NCBI RefSeq assembly: GCF_004361855.1
Contig: NZ_SNWQ01000032.1
Coordinates: forward strand, 1-64,000
Reading direction: 5' to 3'
Origin: Kribbella caucasensis
GTDB taxonomy: Bacteria; Actinomycetota; Actinomycetes; Propionibacteriales; Kribbellaceae
Length of the DNA stretch: 64,000 nt
The notes beneath the pieces were generated by a model that was not told the origin of the DNA, made no database searches, and saw only the letters and a list, made by a program, of their open reading frames with translations. Shown one piece after another: positions 33,496 through 42,376 of this stretch. Position numbers and translations under genes: made by a program. How positions within the stretch are numbered: position 1 is the stretch's first letter; each line of letters begins with the position of its first letter.

Positions 33496-36133
33496 AGTTC
33501 CAGTGGCCCGCGGCGACGGTGTAGACCGCGTATCCCTCCTTGTGCGACGGCACACCCGCGTACGGCGCCGGCACCGCGCTCACATCGGCGAGGGCCTCGG
33601 CCGGCACGTGCACCTCGGCCGTTGATCCCACCGGAACTTGGATTTCCAAGTGCAGCACGCGGCCCACCCGACGCCAAGAAGCCGTGACCCGACCCCGCAC
33701 GGTGTCAGTCCGAAGCGATGCCGAGTCGACCTCGTCACGCGCATCCGGACGAACGACGATCCGCTGCCAACCGTTGCCCGCGTTCCGCAGCCCGGCCACG
33801 TTCTCCAGCAACCATTGGACAACCGTGCCGTGGAAGTAGTGGTTGCGGGATCGCGTGTCCGCCTCCCACATCTCCCACATCGTGTCCGCGCCCTGGTCGA
33901 GCCAGTAGCCCCAACTCGGGTACGTCCGCTGCAGCGCGACCTTCGCTGCGACCTCACCATGCCCGTACTGCGTGAGCACCGGCAGCAGTACGCCGATCCC
34001 GAGACACCCCGCGTTGTGATGGAACCCGCGCGCTTCTATATCCGCGACCAGGTTCGCCACGACCCGCGGTTCAAACTCGTCCGGGACCAGGCCGAAGGCG
34101 AGCGGGACCGCGTTCGACGTTTGCCGGTAGTCCGGGTCGATCGCGGTCCGGTAGAGCCCGGCCTCGCGGTCGAGGAACTCGCGGTTGAGCCCGTCCGCCA
34201 GCTCGTCCGCGGCCTTGCGGAGGCGATCCACTTCACCGGTCTTGCCGATCAGCTCGGCGATCTCCGCGACCGCGATCACGGCGCGATGCAGGTACGCCGT
34301 ACCGGTGAGGCGGCGGTCTTCGGGAGGCGGGCCGTCCGGGTAGCCCGGTGGGAGCCAGTCGCCGAGAACGCTTACGGACAAGCCGTTCTCGACCCGGCCG
34401 AGTTCCCAGTCGACGTAACGCAGTACGGCGTCCCAGTGGTCGGTGAGCAGCCGGGTGTCGCCGTACCAGCGGTGCATCTCGCGGAGCAGGAACGGGTAGA
34501 CGGTCGACCACTCGGTCGCAGGTGCGAGTTCGGTGTAACCCCAGCCCGCCGACGGCACGATCACCGGCAGCTGTCCCTCGTCGGTCTGGCTGTCGCGCAG
34601 GTCGCCGAGCCATTTGGTGAAGAACCGGGCCAGGTCGAGCTGGCCGGCCATCGTGGGCGCGCCGACCTGGGCGTCCCCGGTCCAGCCGTTCTTCTCGAAG
34701 ATCGGGGTGTCGGTGGGGATGCCGTGCAGGTTGTTCAGAACGGTACGCCGCATCGCCTGCTCGAGCTGCTCGTACGTCGGCTCGCCGGCCGTGAACCGCG
34801 CGACGCCACGCACATCCGAGTGCGCCTCACGCAAGGTGACCTCGACGTCAGCAGCACCTGAGATCTCGACGTAGCGGAAGCCCTTGTAGGAGAAGCGCGG
34901 CTCCCACTCCTCGACACCGTTGCCCGCAGCAACGTATTCGTCACGCTGGAAGCGATCACCTTCCACATGGCGGTTGACGGCCTCGACCGTGCCGTCGGGG
35001 CGCAGCGTCTCGCCGTACAACAGGCTGACACGCGTCCCGGCTGGCGCGGTGACGCGAAGGGTGACCCAGCCGGCGGTGGTCCGGCCGAAGTCGGCGACCT
35101 GGGTTCCGGGGTGAGGTGAGGTCGAGGAGACCGGCGGGAGTTCGTCGACCACGCGGATCGGTTCGTGGTCCTGCGCCTTGAGTTTGCCGCGCGGTGCGGG
35201 CATCGCGACCGCGGGGGACCAGGCGGAGTCGTCGAAGCCGGGGGAGTCCCAACCGGGCTGCTCGAGACGGGCGTCGTACGTCTCACCGGCGTACAGCGAG
35301 TCGTCGAGAGTCGGCCCACCCACGAACCGCCAGGACGTGTCCGACACCACCTCGGTGACGCTGCCGTCCTCGTGGTCGATCACGAGCCGAACGAGCAGCC
35401 GTGGATCGCCCGTCCAAGGGGCCTGGTGCCAGCGCCAGACGTTCGGAGTCGTCATCCCGAAGAACCCACGGCCGAGTTCCGCACCGAGCACGTTGTCACC
35501 CTGGGCCACGAGTTCGGTGACGTCGTGGGTGACGTAGAGCACGGTCTTGTCGTAGGCGGTGAATCCGGGATCGAGGACGGCGTCGCTGACGCGTTGGCCG
35601 TTGAGGTTCAGTACGGCGTACGCGAGGCCGCTGGTGTAGAGGCGGGCTCGGACGACCGGGCTGTCGATCGTGAACCCGCGACGCAAGAGGGGAGCGGCGT
35701 CACCGGGTCCGCCGATCCACTGGGCCGCGCCGAAGCCCTCGTCCAGCAGACCGGTCTCGAACCAGGCCGGACTGCTCCATCCGCCCACACGGCCCACGCC
35801 GTCCCAGAGCCGGACCGCCCAGTGGTACCTCGTCCGCGGCGTCAGCGCAGGCCCGTCGTACTCAACCTGGATGTCGTCAGACAGCACCTCGCCCGAGTCC
35901 CACACATCGGCTGTCCCGGCGGTCAGCAGCTCAGCGGAGGACGCGACCAAGACCTGGTACGCCGACTGGGTGGCGCCGTATCCCGGGGCGGTCGCGATCC
36001 ACGCCAACCTGGGGCGGGCCACGTCGGTGCCGAGCGGCGACTCGGCGTACTCGGTCGTCAACCGCCCAACGGTGAGCGGACCACCAACGGGCCAGCCATC
36101 GGACCGGCCATCGGGCAGGGCGGGGTCGGCCAT
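33476..36133 (-). CDS. GH78 alpha-L-rhamnosidase
   Basis: An 885-residue glycoside hydrolase. The N-terminal domains carry W-A-V-R-L-W-D and G-Q-R-V-S-D-A-V-L-D-P-G-F-T-A-Y-D, then a beta-domain. The (alpha/alpha)6 catalytic barrel has T-P-I-F-E-K-N-G-W-T-G-D-A-Q and G-A-D-T-M-W-E-M-W-E, with Glu residues as acid/base candidates. No signal peptide is seen, so it is probably cytosolic and acts on imported rhamnosides. ATG 36133 has GAGGAG 5 bases upstream; the longer ORF to 36394 is not supported. Catalytic sequence departs slightly from the usual D-E-R-x-G-W variant. Confidence 0.9.
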   Translation of the reverse strand: MADPALPDGRSDGWPVGGPLTVGRLTTEYAESPLGTDVARPRLAWIATAPGYGATQSAYQVLVASSAELLTAGTADVWDSGEVLSDDIQVEYDGPALTPRTRYHWAVRLWDGVGRVGGWSSPAWFETGLLDEGFGAAQWIGGPGDAAPLLRRGFTIDSPVVRARLYTSGLAYAVLNLNGQRVSDAVLDPGFTAYDKTVLYVTHDVTELVAQGDNVLGAELGRGFFGMTTPNVWRWHQAPWTGDPRLLVRLVIDHEDGSVTEVVSDTSWRFVGGPTLDDSLYAGETYDARLEQPGWDSPGFDDSAWSPAVAMPAPRGKLKAQDHEPIRVVDELPPVSSTSPHPGTQVADFGRTTAGWVTLRVTAPAGTRVSLLYGETLRPDGTVEAVNRHVEGDRFQRDEYVAAGNGVEEWEPRFSYKGFRYVEISGAADVEVTLREAHSDVRGVARFTAGEPTYEQLEQAMRRTVLNNLHGIPTDTPIFEKNGWTGDAQVGAPTMAGQLDLARFFTKWLGDLRDSQTDEGQLPVIVPSAGWGYTELAPATEWSTVYPFLLREMHRWYGDTRLLTDHWDAVLRYVDWELGRVENGLSVSVLGDWLPPGYPDGPPPEDRRLTGTAYLHRAVIAVAEIAELIGKTGEVDRLRKAADELADGLNREFLDREAGLYRTAIDPDYRQTSNAVPLAFGLVPDEFEPRVVANLVADIEARGFHHNAGCLGIGVLLPVLTQYGHGEVAAKVALQRTYPSWGYWLDQGADTMWEMWEADTRSRNHYFHGTVVQWLLENVAGLRNAGNGWQRIVVRPDARDEVDSASLRTDTVRGRVTASWRRVGRVLHLEIQVPVGSTAEVHVPAEALADVSAVPAPYAGVPSHKEGYAVYTVAAGHWNFTSRTS

Positions 36134-36293
36134 CGGGCTCCTCACGAAGTCGGCGAACAGCACCACGGAGGACCGTATGCAGTCTGTTTGCCCGAGGGCA
36201 ACACCAGGGTCCGGATTCGGACAGTCGTGGATTGTCGTCTCACATCGCAATACCCGAGCATCCTGGCTGACTTTGTCCTGTTTCATAGAGGGC

Positions 36294-36380
36294 ATGCAGG
36301 ACACCACGAACGCGCCCGGCGCCGGTCTCACCCGCCGCCGGCACGTCGACCTGCTCCGGGTGAACTCCGCGCGCTGTTGA
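36294..36380 (+). CDS. cysteine-type leader peptide upstream of sulfur genes
   Basis: A 28-residue ORF with GAGG before its ATG, ending R-R-R-H-V-D-L-L-R-V-N-S-A-R-C followed by TGA. The R-R-x-H-V-D-L-x-R-V-x-S-A-x-C end is the pattern of leader peptides annotated upstream of sulfur-assimilation and transport operons in actinobacteria. Ribosome speed at the terminal Cys codon presumably controls the downstream TauE gene, which begins 68 bases later. The exact hairpins were not resolved. Confidence 0.8.
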   Translation: MQDTTNAPGAGLTRRRHVDLLRVNSARC

Positions 36381-36447
36381 TCTCGCCGCACCACCTCGCC
36401 TCGCCCCCCGTCCAGGCCCGTTCGCCTCGGCCCGTTGGAGCAGACCC

Positions 36448-37353
36448 GTGCGTCGTCTCGTCCTCATCGCCTTACTCGGTACCGTCGCCCAACTCGTCGA
36501 CGGCACCCTCGGCATGGCCTACGGCGTCACCGCCACCACCGCCCTGCTGATCACCGGCATCACCCCGGCCGTCGCCTCCGCCGCCGTGCACCTGTCCGAG
36601 GTGGGCACCACGCTCGCCTCCGGTCTGTCGCACTGGCGGTTCGGCAATGTCGACTGGCGCGTGGTCGCCCTGATCGGGGTGCCGGGCGGTATCGGCGCCT
36701 TCGCCGGTGCGACGTTCCTGTCCGGCCTGTCGACCGAATCGGCCTCGCTCTGGGTGGCCGGCCTGCTGATCCTGCTCGGCATCTACCTGCTGGCGCGCTT
36801 CGCGACCGGCAAGGTGCGCGCCGTGATGGAGGGCCGGCCGGCTGGGAAGTTCCTCGGCCCGCTCGGCCTGGTCGCCGGTTTCGTCGACGCGACCGGTGGC
36901 GGTGGCTGGGGCCCGATCGCGACCTCCTCGTTGCTGAGCAGCGGCAAGCTGGAACCGCGCAAGACCGTCGGTTCGGTCAACACGGCCGAGTTCATCGTCG
37001 CGATCGCCGCCAGCGCCGGGTTCCTGTTCGGCCTGGGCCGGCAGAACATCCCGTACGCCGTGGTCGGGGCGCTCCTCGTCGGGGGAGTGGTCGCCGCGCC
37101 GATCGCGGCCTGGCTGGTCTCCCGGCTGTCCACCCGTTGGCTCGGCGTCACGGTCAGCCTGGTGCTGATCCTCACCAACGCCCGCAACCTCCTGAACGGA
37201 CTCGGCGCCACCGCCGGTCTGCGCTACCTCGCGTACGCCGTACTGGTGCTGCTGTGGGCCTCGGTGGTCGCCTACAGCACCGGCCGGCGGCCCACGCCTG
37301 TCGTGCCGGTGACGGCTGCGGCCGGTGAGGAACGAGAGACCGTCCGTATCTGA
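36448..37353 (+). CDS. TauE/SafE-family sulfite/sulfur exporter
   Basis: A 301-residue polytopic membrane protein. Two TauE repeats are visible, each with a G-x-x-x-G-x-x-x-A-P-like glycine-rich helix (D-G-T-L-G-M-A-Y-G-V-T-A near the start; D-A-T-G-G-G-G-W-G-P-I-A near 150). Eight or so membrane segments. These proteins export sulfite, sulfonates or related anions. GTG 36448 has GGAG 8 bases upstream. The leader peptide before it and the sulfonate ABC transporter after it place it in sulfur metabolism. Confidence 0.85.
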   Translation: MRRLVLIALLGTVAQLVDGTLGMAYGVTATTALLITGITPAVASAAVHLSEVGTTLASGLSHWRFGNVDWRVVALIGVPGGIGAFAGATFLSGLSTESASLWVAGLLILLGIYLLARFATGKVRAVMEGRPAGKFLGPLGLVAGFVDATGGGGWGPIATSSLLSSGKLEPRKTVGSVNTAEFIVAIAASAGFLFGLGRQNIPYAVVGALLVGGVVAAPIAAWLVSRLSTRWLGVTVSLVLILTNARNLLNGLGATAGLRYLAYAVLVLLWASVVAYSTGRRPTPVVPVTAAAGEERETVRI

Positions 37354-37444
37354 CCTGTCTCGGATGACGAGTTTCTCGTCCATATCCTGAAACATAACCA
37401 TATAAGTCGGTTTTCTTTGCTTTCATGGTCTACAGGCAGGTCGG

Positions 37445-37480
37445 TTGGACTGCTCCCGCGTCGCCTCCGCGGATTGTTGA
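37445..37480 (+). CDS. possible second, 11-residue cysteine leader peptide
   Basis: TTG 37445 to TGA 37478-37480 gives M-D-C-S-R-V-A-S-A-D-C. The D-x-x-R-V-x-S-A-x-C end is the same pattern as the leader at 36294-36380, and two of eleven codons are Cys. AGG sequences lie just upstream. It is 76 bases before the substrate-binding protein gene. The TTG start and short length make this tentative. Confidence 0.4.
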   Translation: MDCSRVASADC

Positions 37481-37556
37481 CCCCCGGTGCCCCCAGCACG
37501 AACCGTAACCGCCAGCTCGCGACCACCCGGTCGCCCGCACCTGAAGGTCAAAACTT

Positions 37557-38633
37557 GTGAGGATCACGAACTTCCGCGCCACCCGTGCGCTGGCCGCCTC
37601 GGCCGCCGTCCTGTCGCTCGTCGCCGCCGTGGCCGGCTGCTCCCGGGCCGACGGTAACGAGACACCGGTCGCGTCCACGGACAAGGGCCCGGCGACCGAG
37701 CTCCGGCTCGGCTACTTCCCGAACGTCACCCACGCGGCCGCGCTGGTCGGTCTGGACAAGGGCCTGTTCAGCAAGGAACTGGGCAGCACCAAGCTGGTGC
37801 CGACCAAGTTCAACGCCGGCCCGGAGGCGGTCGGCGCACTGCTCGGTGGCTCGCTCGACGCGTCATTCATCGGTTCCGGCCCGGCCATCAACGCGTACGC
37901 GAAGTCCAAGGGCGAGGCGGTCCGGCTGGTGGCCGGCACCACCTCCGGCGGGGCCCAGCTGGTGGTCAAGCCGACCATCACCAAGGTGGAGGACCTGGTC
38001 GGCAAGACCATCGCCACCCCGTCGCTGGGCAACACCCAGGACGTGTCGCTGAAGAAGCTGCTGGCCGAGAAGGGCCTGACCGGCAAGGTGAAGGTCACCA
38101 ACCTGGAGAACGCGCAGACGCTGGACGCCTTCAAGAAGGGCGATGTGGACGGCGCCTGGCTGCCCGAGCCGTGGTCGTCCCGGCTGGTGCTGGACGCCGG
38201 CGCCAAGGTGCTGCTGGACGAGGCCGCACTGTGGCCCGGCGGCAAGTTCCCGACTACGGTGCTGATCGTCCGGACGAAGTTCCTGCAGGAGCACCCGCAG
38301 ACCGTGAAGACGCTGCTCACCGGTCTGGTCGCCTCGATCGACTTCAGCAACTCCGACCAGGCCGCCGCCAAGACCGTGGTGAACGCCCAGCTCAAGGAGC
38401 TCACCGGCAAGGCGCTGAAGCCGGAGGTGATCGACCGGGCGTTCAGCAAGATCGAGATCACCGCCGACCCGGTCGCGGCCACGTTCCCGCAGCTGGCCAA
38501 GGACTCGGTCACCGCCGGGATCGCGAAGGAGGCGCCGGACGTGTCCGGCTTCGCCGACTTCGGCCCGCTGAACGAAGTACTGGCGAAGGCGGGCAAGCCT
38601 GCCGTCGACGCCGCCGGCCTGGACAAGAAGTGA
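37557..38633 (+). CDS. ssuA: sulfonate/nitrate-type ABC transporter substrate-binding lipoprotein
   Basis: A 358-residue exported lipoprotein. Signal sequence with basic start and L-V-A-A-V-A-G-C lipobox (Cys28). The binding fold has L-R-L-G-Y-F-P-N-V-T-H-A-A, S-L-D-A-S-F-I-G-S-G-P-A-I-N-A, and G-A-W-L-P-E-P-W, typical of aliphatic sulfonate/taurine/nitrate binders. GTG 37557 follows AAGG. Substrate is inferred from the operon with a TauE exporter and cysteine leader peptide; sulfonates are more likely than nitrate. Confidence 0.85.
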   Translation: MRITNFRATRALAASAAVLSLVAAVAGCSRADGNETPVASTDKGPATELRLGYFPNVTHAAALVGLDKGLFSKELGSTKLVPTKFNAGPEAVGALLGGSLDASFIGSGPAINAYAKSKGEAVRLVAGTTSGGAQLVVKPTITKVEDLVGKTIATPSLGNTQDVSLKKLLAEKGLTGKVKVTNLENAQTLDAFKKGDVDGAWLPEPWSSRLVLDAGAKVLLDEAALWPGGKFPTTVLIVRTKFLQEHPQTVKTLLTGLVASIDFSNSDQAAAKTVVNAQLKELTGKALKPEVIDRAFSKIEITADPVAATFPQLAKDSVTAGIAKEAPDVSGFADFGPLNEVLAKAGKPAVDAAGLDKK

Positions 38634-38646
38634 CAGGAGAGAGTCG

Positions 38647-39447
38647 ATGACCGCGACGATCGAAGCCAGGCAGGCCGTCACCGCTGCCACCCAGCCGGTG
38701 CGTTTCCACCAGGTCGGCAAGGCGTTCGGCCAGGGTCGGCGCGCGGTGGTCGCGCTCGACCAGGTCGACCTCGAGGTGGCGGTGGGGGAGTTCGTCTGCC
38801 TGGTCGGCGCGTCCGGCTGCGGCAAGACCACCCTGCTCAACCTGGTGGCCGGCCTGGACCAGCCGACAGCGGGGGGGATCGAGATCAACTCGTCCCGCCC
38901 GGCTGTGGTGTTCCAGGAGGCCGCGCTGATGCCGTGGCTGACCGCCGCGGGCAACATCGAGCTCCCGTTGCGGATGGCCGGCGTGCCCAAGTCCGTACGC
39001 CGCACCAAGGCCGCCGAGCTGCTCGAACTGGTTCGCCTCGGCGGGCTCGGGGACAAGCGGCCGCATGAGTTGTCCGGCGGGATGCGGCAGCGGGTCGCCC
39101 TGGCCCGTGCGCTCGCGTCGACGACCGACCACACCGGCTCGGGTGCCGGCAAGCCGTCGTTGCTGCTGATGGACGAGCCGTTCTCCGCCCTCGACGCGAT
39201 CACCCGTGACGTGCTCCAGGGTGAGCTGCTGCGAATCTGGCAAGCCACCGGTACGGCGATCCTGTTCGTCACCCATGACGTTCGTGAAGCGGTCCGGCTC
39301 GGGCAGCGCGTCGTACTGCTGTCCTCGCGGCCCGGGCGGGTCGTGCGGCAGTGGGACGTCAACGGGCTGACCGGGCCGGCCGAGATCGCCGCGGTCGACG
39401 AGGTGAACGCGGCGCTCCGTCAGGTGATCAGTAGCCATGCCGCTTGA
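38647..39447 (+). CDS. ssuB: ABC transporter ATP-binding protein (sulfonate type)
   Basis: A 266-residue ATPase energising the SsuA/SsuC-type importer. Walker A G-A-S-G-C-G-K-T-T-L near residue 57, Q-loop V-F-Q-E-A-A, signature L-S-G-G-M-R-Q-R, Walker B L-L-L-M-D-E-P-F-S-A-L-D and switch His in V-T-H-D. ATG 38647 has AGGAGAGAG upstream. It starts 13 bases after ssuA stops, and its 3' end overlaps the permease gene by 11 bases. Confidence 0.95.
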   Translation: MTATIEARQAVTAATQPVRFHQVGKAFGQGRRAVVALDQVDLEVAVGEFVCLVGASGCGKTTLLNLVAGLDQPTAGGIEINSSRPAVVFQEAALMPWLTAAGNIELPLRMAGVPKSVRRTKAAELLELVRLGGLGDKRPHELSGGMRQRVALARALASTTDHTGSGAGKPSLLLMDEPFSALDAITRDVLQGELLRIWQATGTAILFVTHDVREAVRLGQRVVLLSSRPGRVVRQWDVNGLTGPAEIAAVDEVNAALRQVISSHAA

Positions 39448-40303
39448 CACTGTCGGCTCAGTAGAGGCTGGGCTTGATGCGCTGGACACCCCGGTGGTGG
39501 AGGCCAAGGTCAGCCTGCCGCGGCGGATCGTCGGCCGGGTGCTGCCGCCGATCGTCGCCATCGCGCTGTTCGTCGTGGTCTGGCAGATCCTCTGGGCGGC
39601 CGCGTTCTGGCCGGAGTTCAAGCTGCCCGCTCCGGTCGACGTCGGCGCGCAGATCTGGGAACTGGTGACGACCGGGGAGATCCTGTCGCTGTTCTGGGTC
39701 TCGGTGCACCGGGCCGTGATCGGGTTCGCGATCTCGCTGCTGATCGCGGTCCCGCTCGGTCTCGCGATCGCCAACATCACCGTGGTCCGGCGGGGGATCG
39801 GGCCGCTGGTGTCGGGGTTGCAGAGCCTGCCGTCGGTGGCTTGGGTACCGGCCGCGATCCTGTGGTTCGGCCTGAACGACCGGGCGATCTACTGGGTCGT
39901 CCTGCTCGGCGCCGTACCGTCGATCGCGAACGGTCTGGTCTCCGGTCTGGACCAGGTGCCGCCGATCCTGCCGCGGGTCGGCAAGGCGCTCGGCGCGGGC
40001 CGCTGGGGCGGGATCCGGTACATCCTGCTGCCGGCCGCGTTACCGGGCTTCCTGGGCGGGCTCAAGCAGGGCTGGGCGTTCTCGTGGCGGTCATTGATGG
40101 CGGCCGAGCTGATCGCGACCTCACCCGATCTCGGCGAGGGCCTCGGTCAGTACCTGCACAACGGGATGTCGCTGTCGGACATCTCGATGGTGTTCGCCGG
40201 GATCATGCTGATCTTCGCGGTCGGCGTCGGGATCGAACTGCTGGTCTTCCGGCCGCTGGAGAACACCGTCCTGCGTGCCCGCGGCCTGACTCGTGCCAGC
40301 TGA
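39437..40303 (+). CDS. ssuC: ABC transporter permease (sulfonate type)
   Basis: A 288-residue membrane protein with about six transmembrane segments and a cytoplasmic coupling motif of the EAA type (G-I-R-Y-I-L-L-P-A-A-L-P-G-F-L-G-G-L). The S-V-A-W-V-P-A-A-I-L-W-F-G segment is typical of SsuC/TauC/NrtB permeases. It overlaps the ATPase gene by 11 bases, so the cassette is one operon with ssuA and ssuB. Confidence 0.9.
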   Translation: MPLDTVGSVEAGLDALDTPVVEAKVSLPRRIVGRVLPPIVAIALFVVVWQILWAAAFWPEFKLPAPVDVGAQIWELVTTGEILSLFWVSVHRAVIGFAISLLIAVPLGLAIANITVVRRGIGPLVSGLQSLPSVAWVPAAILWFGLNDRAIYWVVLLGAVPSIANGLVSGLDQVPPILPRVGKALGAGRWGGIRYILLPAALPGFLGGLKQGWAFSWRSLMAAELIATSPDLGEGLGQYLHNGMSLSDISMVFAGIMLIFAVGVGIELLVFRPLENTVLRARGLTRAS

Positions 40304-40362
40304 TTCGTACCGATCCAGCTGATCTGACCCCCGCGTTGCGACAAGCGCCGTACTGTTGGAGT

Positions 40363-40821
40363 GTGGTCCGAACTCTGCCGTTCCTGATCAGCCTGGTCCT
40401 GAGCGTCTACGCGCTCTTCTCCTGCATCCAGACCCGCGACGAGGACGTGCCGCACCTGCCCAAGCTGGTGTGGATCGTCCTGATCGTCTTCGTGCCCTTC
40501 GTCGGGCCGATCACCTGGCTGCTGCTGTCGAGGCGAGCGGCCGCCGCCTCGGAGCGACGACCGGCGCGCCCGGCCGGCACGAAGCCGCCTGCCCGCCCGG
40601 TGGCGCCGGACGACGACCCGGACTTCCTGGCGTCGCTGGAACGCTTCCGCGACCCTCGGATGGGCCCGACCCCGGATGTGCCGGACGCGGACGCGCCGGC
40701 CACGGACGCCGCCTCCGGCGAGCAGCCCAAGCCTGAGGACAAGAAGAAACCGCGGGACAAGAAGAAGGCGAAAGACAGCGAGACCGAGGCGCCGACGGAC
40801 TCCGACGACGGCAAGGCCTGA
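40363..40821 (+). CDS. PLDc_N-type small membrane protein
   Basis: A 152-residue protein. Two hydrophobic segments (L-P-F-L-I-S-L-V-L-S-V-Y-A-L-F and P-K-L-V-W-I-V-L-I-V-F-V-P-F-V-G-P-I-T-W-L-L) form the phospholipase D nuclease N-terminal domain, joined by a short Asp/Glu-rich loop. The cytoplasmic tail is Pro/Ala-rich and ends in a Lys/Glu-rich charged run. GTG 40363 has GGAG just upstream. Function unknown; common in actinobacteria. Confidence 0.75.
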   Translation: MVRTLPFLISLVLSVYALFSCIQTRDEDVPHLPKLVWIVLIVFVPFVGPITWLLLSRRAAAASERRPARPAGTKPPARPVAPDDDPDFLASLERFRDPRMGPTPDVPDADAPATDAASGEQPKPEDKKKPRDKKKAKDSETEAPTDSDDGKA

Positions 40822-41042
40822 CTGTTCCCGATTACCGCTGAGTCAAAACCTGTCAATTTCCTGGCGTCCGGTCGCGGTCATTAGACAAAGCTGACAAGGC
40901 AAATTTCCGGATTCCCGGCAGGTTTCGGAGAGTGACAACCGCCGGCAGATCTGCGCCTTGCGGTTGGAGCCGGGCCCGGCACTGGGCCGGACCCGGATGG
41001 GTCTGGTGCCCCGCCTCGGCGACGGGGTTCAGCTCCCGGCCG

Positions 41043-41336
41043 TCAGGCGGACTTCCGGTGCTCGGCGAGTACGACGTTGTCCCGCTCGGACTCAGTGGTC
41101 CCGCCCCAGACGCCGTACGGCTCCCCGACGGAGAGCGCGTGCTGACGGCATTCGGGCTGGACCGGGCAGGTTCCGCAGAGCGACTTGGCCACCATCTCGC
41201 GAGCGCGTTTGCGAACGCCACGCTCCGATTCGGGGGAGAAGAACAGCTCCGGGTTGACGTCGCGGCAAGCGGCTTGCGACTGCCAGTCCCACAGATCCAT
41301 GAGCGGGCGGGGTAGGCGAGGCATCCCTCTCGACAT
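41043..41336 (-). CDS. whiD: WhiB-family Fe-S regulator, WhiD/WhiB3 type
   Basis: A 97-residue regulator with the 4Fe-4S ligands: Cys in A-A-C-R-D and C-x2-C-x5-C in L-C-G-T-C-P-V-Q-P-E-C, then the G-V-W-G-G-T turn and a short basic tail. The start L-P-R-P-L-M-D-L-W-D-W-Q matches WhiD of Streptomyces and WhiB3 of mycobacteria, which act with sigma factor in sporulation/redox response. ATG 41336 has a perfect AAGGAGG. It is monocistronic with its own upstream promoter. Confidence 0.9.
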   Translation of the reverse strand: MSRGMPRLPRPLMDLWDWQSQAACRDVNPELFFSPESERGVRKRAREMVAKSLCGTCPVQPECRQHALSVGEPYGVWGGTTESERDNVVLAEHRKSA

Positions 41337-41657
41337 GGCAACCTCCTTGACTCACCGTGAGCGCGGACGGGCGCTCGGTGAAAACTATGCTCGATTCGCG
41401 GCGAGTTCAACCCTTATCGTCTCGAAGTTCGGGCCATTCGTTATCGGCCTGTGGTGATGCACGTGCATTTGCAGTTGCGGGTGGCCCGTGAATTGGTTCG
41501 CTATTGCCTGCTGACCTGGGGTTTACCGTCTGTGAACGACAGGCCGCCTGCTGTTATCGGCGCCGATCACAGGGTCTCGCAGTGTGACATGCGCCACGTC
41601 AGTTGCCGAGGGCATCCGCGCGGTGCTACCTGACGAAGGCTCCAACGGCTGCCGCGG
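41337..41657. other. 321-base intergenic region upstream of whiD
   Basis: No supported gene. It contains the whiD promoter (41382-41410) and a long further upstream stretch before the crcB stop, as is common for regulatory genes with several inputs. No second promoter was identified. Confidence 0.5.
41382..41410 (-). promoter_or_regulatory. candidate whiD promoter
   Basis: Minus strand TTGAAC (41410-41405), 17-base spacer, TAGTTT (41387-41382), giving a leader of about 40 bases before the whiD ATG. Confidence 0.5.
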
Positions 41658-42032
41658 TCAGGCCCACAGCGCCTCGGCCACCGTCAGGCCGACGAGGATC
41701 GCGCCGAGTCCGGCGACCACGCTGGCGACGACGTTGGCCGCGGCAAAGAACTTCGCGCCGCTCTCGGCCAGCCGCATCGTCTCGTACGAGAACGTCGAGT
41801 ACGTCGTCAGCGCCCCACACAACCCTGTGCCGACCAGCAACTGCACCGAGTGCGAAGCCGCGCCGTAGCTGACCCCCCCCGCCAGTACGCCGAGGATCAG
41901 ACAGCCGGCAACGTTGACCGCGAACGTCCCCCAGGGGAAGACGGTGTCGTGCCTTCGCTGCACCGCCCGGTCGGTCAGATGCCGCAGTGGGGCACCGACA
42001 GCCGCACCGGCGATCACCAGCAACCAGTTCAC
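41658..42032 (-). CDS. crcB: fluoride exporter Fluc subunit
   Basis: A 124-residue four-helix membrane protein. The family motifs are G-A-P-L-R-H, G-T-F-A-V-N-V-A-G-C and G-A-L-T-T-Y-S-T-F-S-Y-E. Fluc proteins are dimeric fluoride channels, and tandem genes usually form heterodimers. GTG 42032 overlaps the DUF190 stop (GTGA). It is the last gene of the crcB-DUF190-crcB operon. Confidence 0.9.
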   Translation of the reverse strand: MNWLLVIAGAAVGAPLRHLTDRAVQRRHDTVFPWGTFAVNVAGCLILGVLAGGVSYGAASHSVQLLVGTGLCGALTTYSTFSYETMRLAESGAKFFAAANVVASVVAGLGAILVGLTVAEALWA

Positions 42033-42376
42033 TTCGCCTTCTCCCGGCCCGCGTACCGGATGACCTCGCAGTCGTCCAGGATCACCAGGCCCTCGGCAAC
42101 CAGTTCGTCCAGTTGCGGCAGGAACGCGCGGATCTTGTCCTCACTGTCGACGATGACGATCGCCACCGGCAGATCCTCGCTCAGCGACAACAGCCTCGTC
42201 GTGTGGATCAGCGACGAGGCGCCGAACCCCTCGATCCCGCGGAACACGCTCGCGCCGGCGAGCCCCGCTCGATGAGCCCGGTGCACGATCTCGGTGTACA
42301 GCGGCTTGTGATGCCACCCGTCGCTCTCGCCGATGAAGATCGTCACCCGCAGTGCGGTGCCTTGCAATCGCGTCAT
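42029..42376 (-). CDS. DUF190-family protein between two crcB genes
   Basis: A 115-residue GlnB-like-fold protein of the DUF190 family: R-V-T-I-F-I-G-E-S-D-G-W-H-H-K-P-L-Y near the start, A-S-V-F-R-G-I-E-G-F-G, and I-V-I-V-D-S-E-D-K-I. ATG 42376 follows AGGAGG and overlaps the upstream crcB stop. The genetic link to fluoride exporters suggests a regulatory or sensing role, still unproven. Confidence 0.85.
   Translation of the reverse strand: MTRLQGTALRVTIFIGESDGWHHKPLYTEIVHRAHRAGLAGASVFRGIEGFGASSLIHTTRLLSLSEDLPVAIVIVDSEDKIRAFLPQLDELVAEGLVILDDCEVIRYAGREKAK

Noticed and set aside
33638..34861. 407-residue plus-strand ORF over the rhamnosidase gene
   Set aside because: Antisense to GH78 motifs; no start signal and Arg/Val-rich composition.
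36134..36394. N-terminal extension of the rhamnosidase to 36394
   Set aside because: It is antisense to the leader peptide, whereas GAGGAG precedes ATG 36133.
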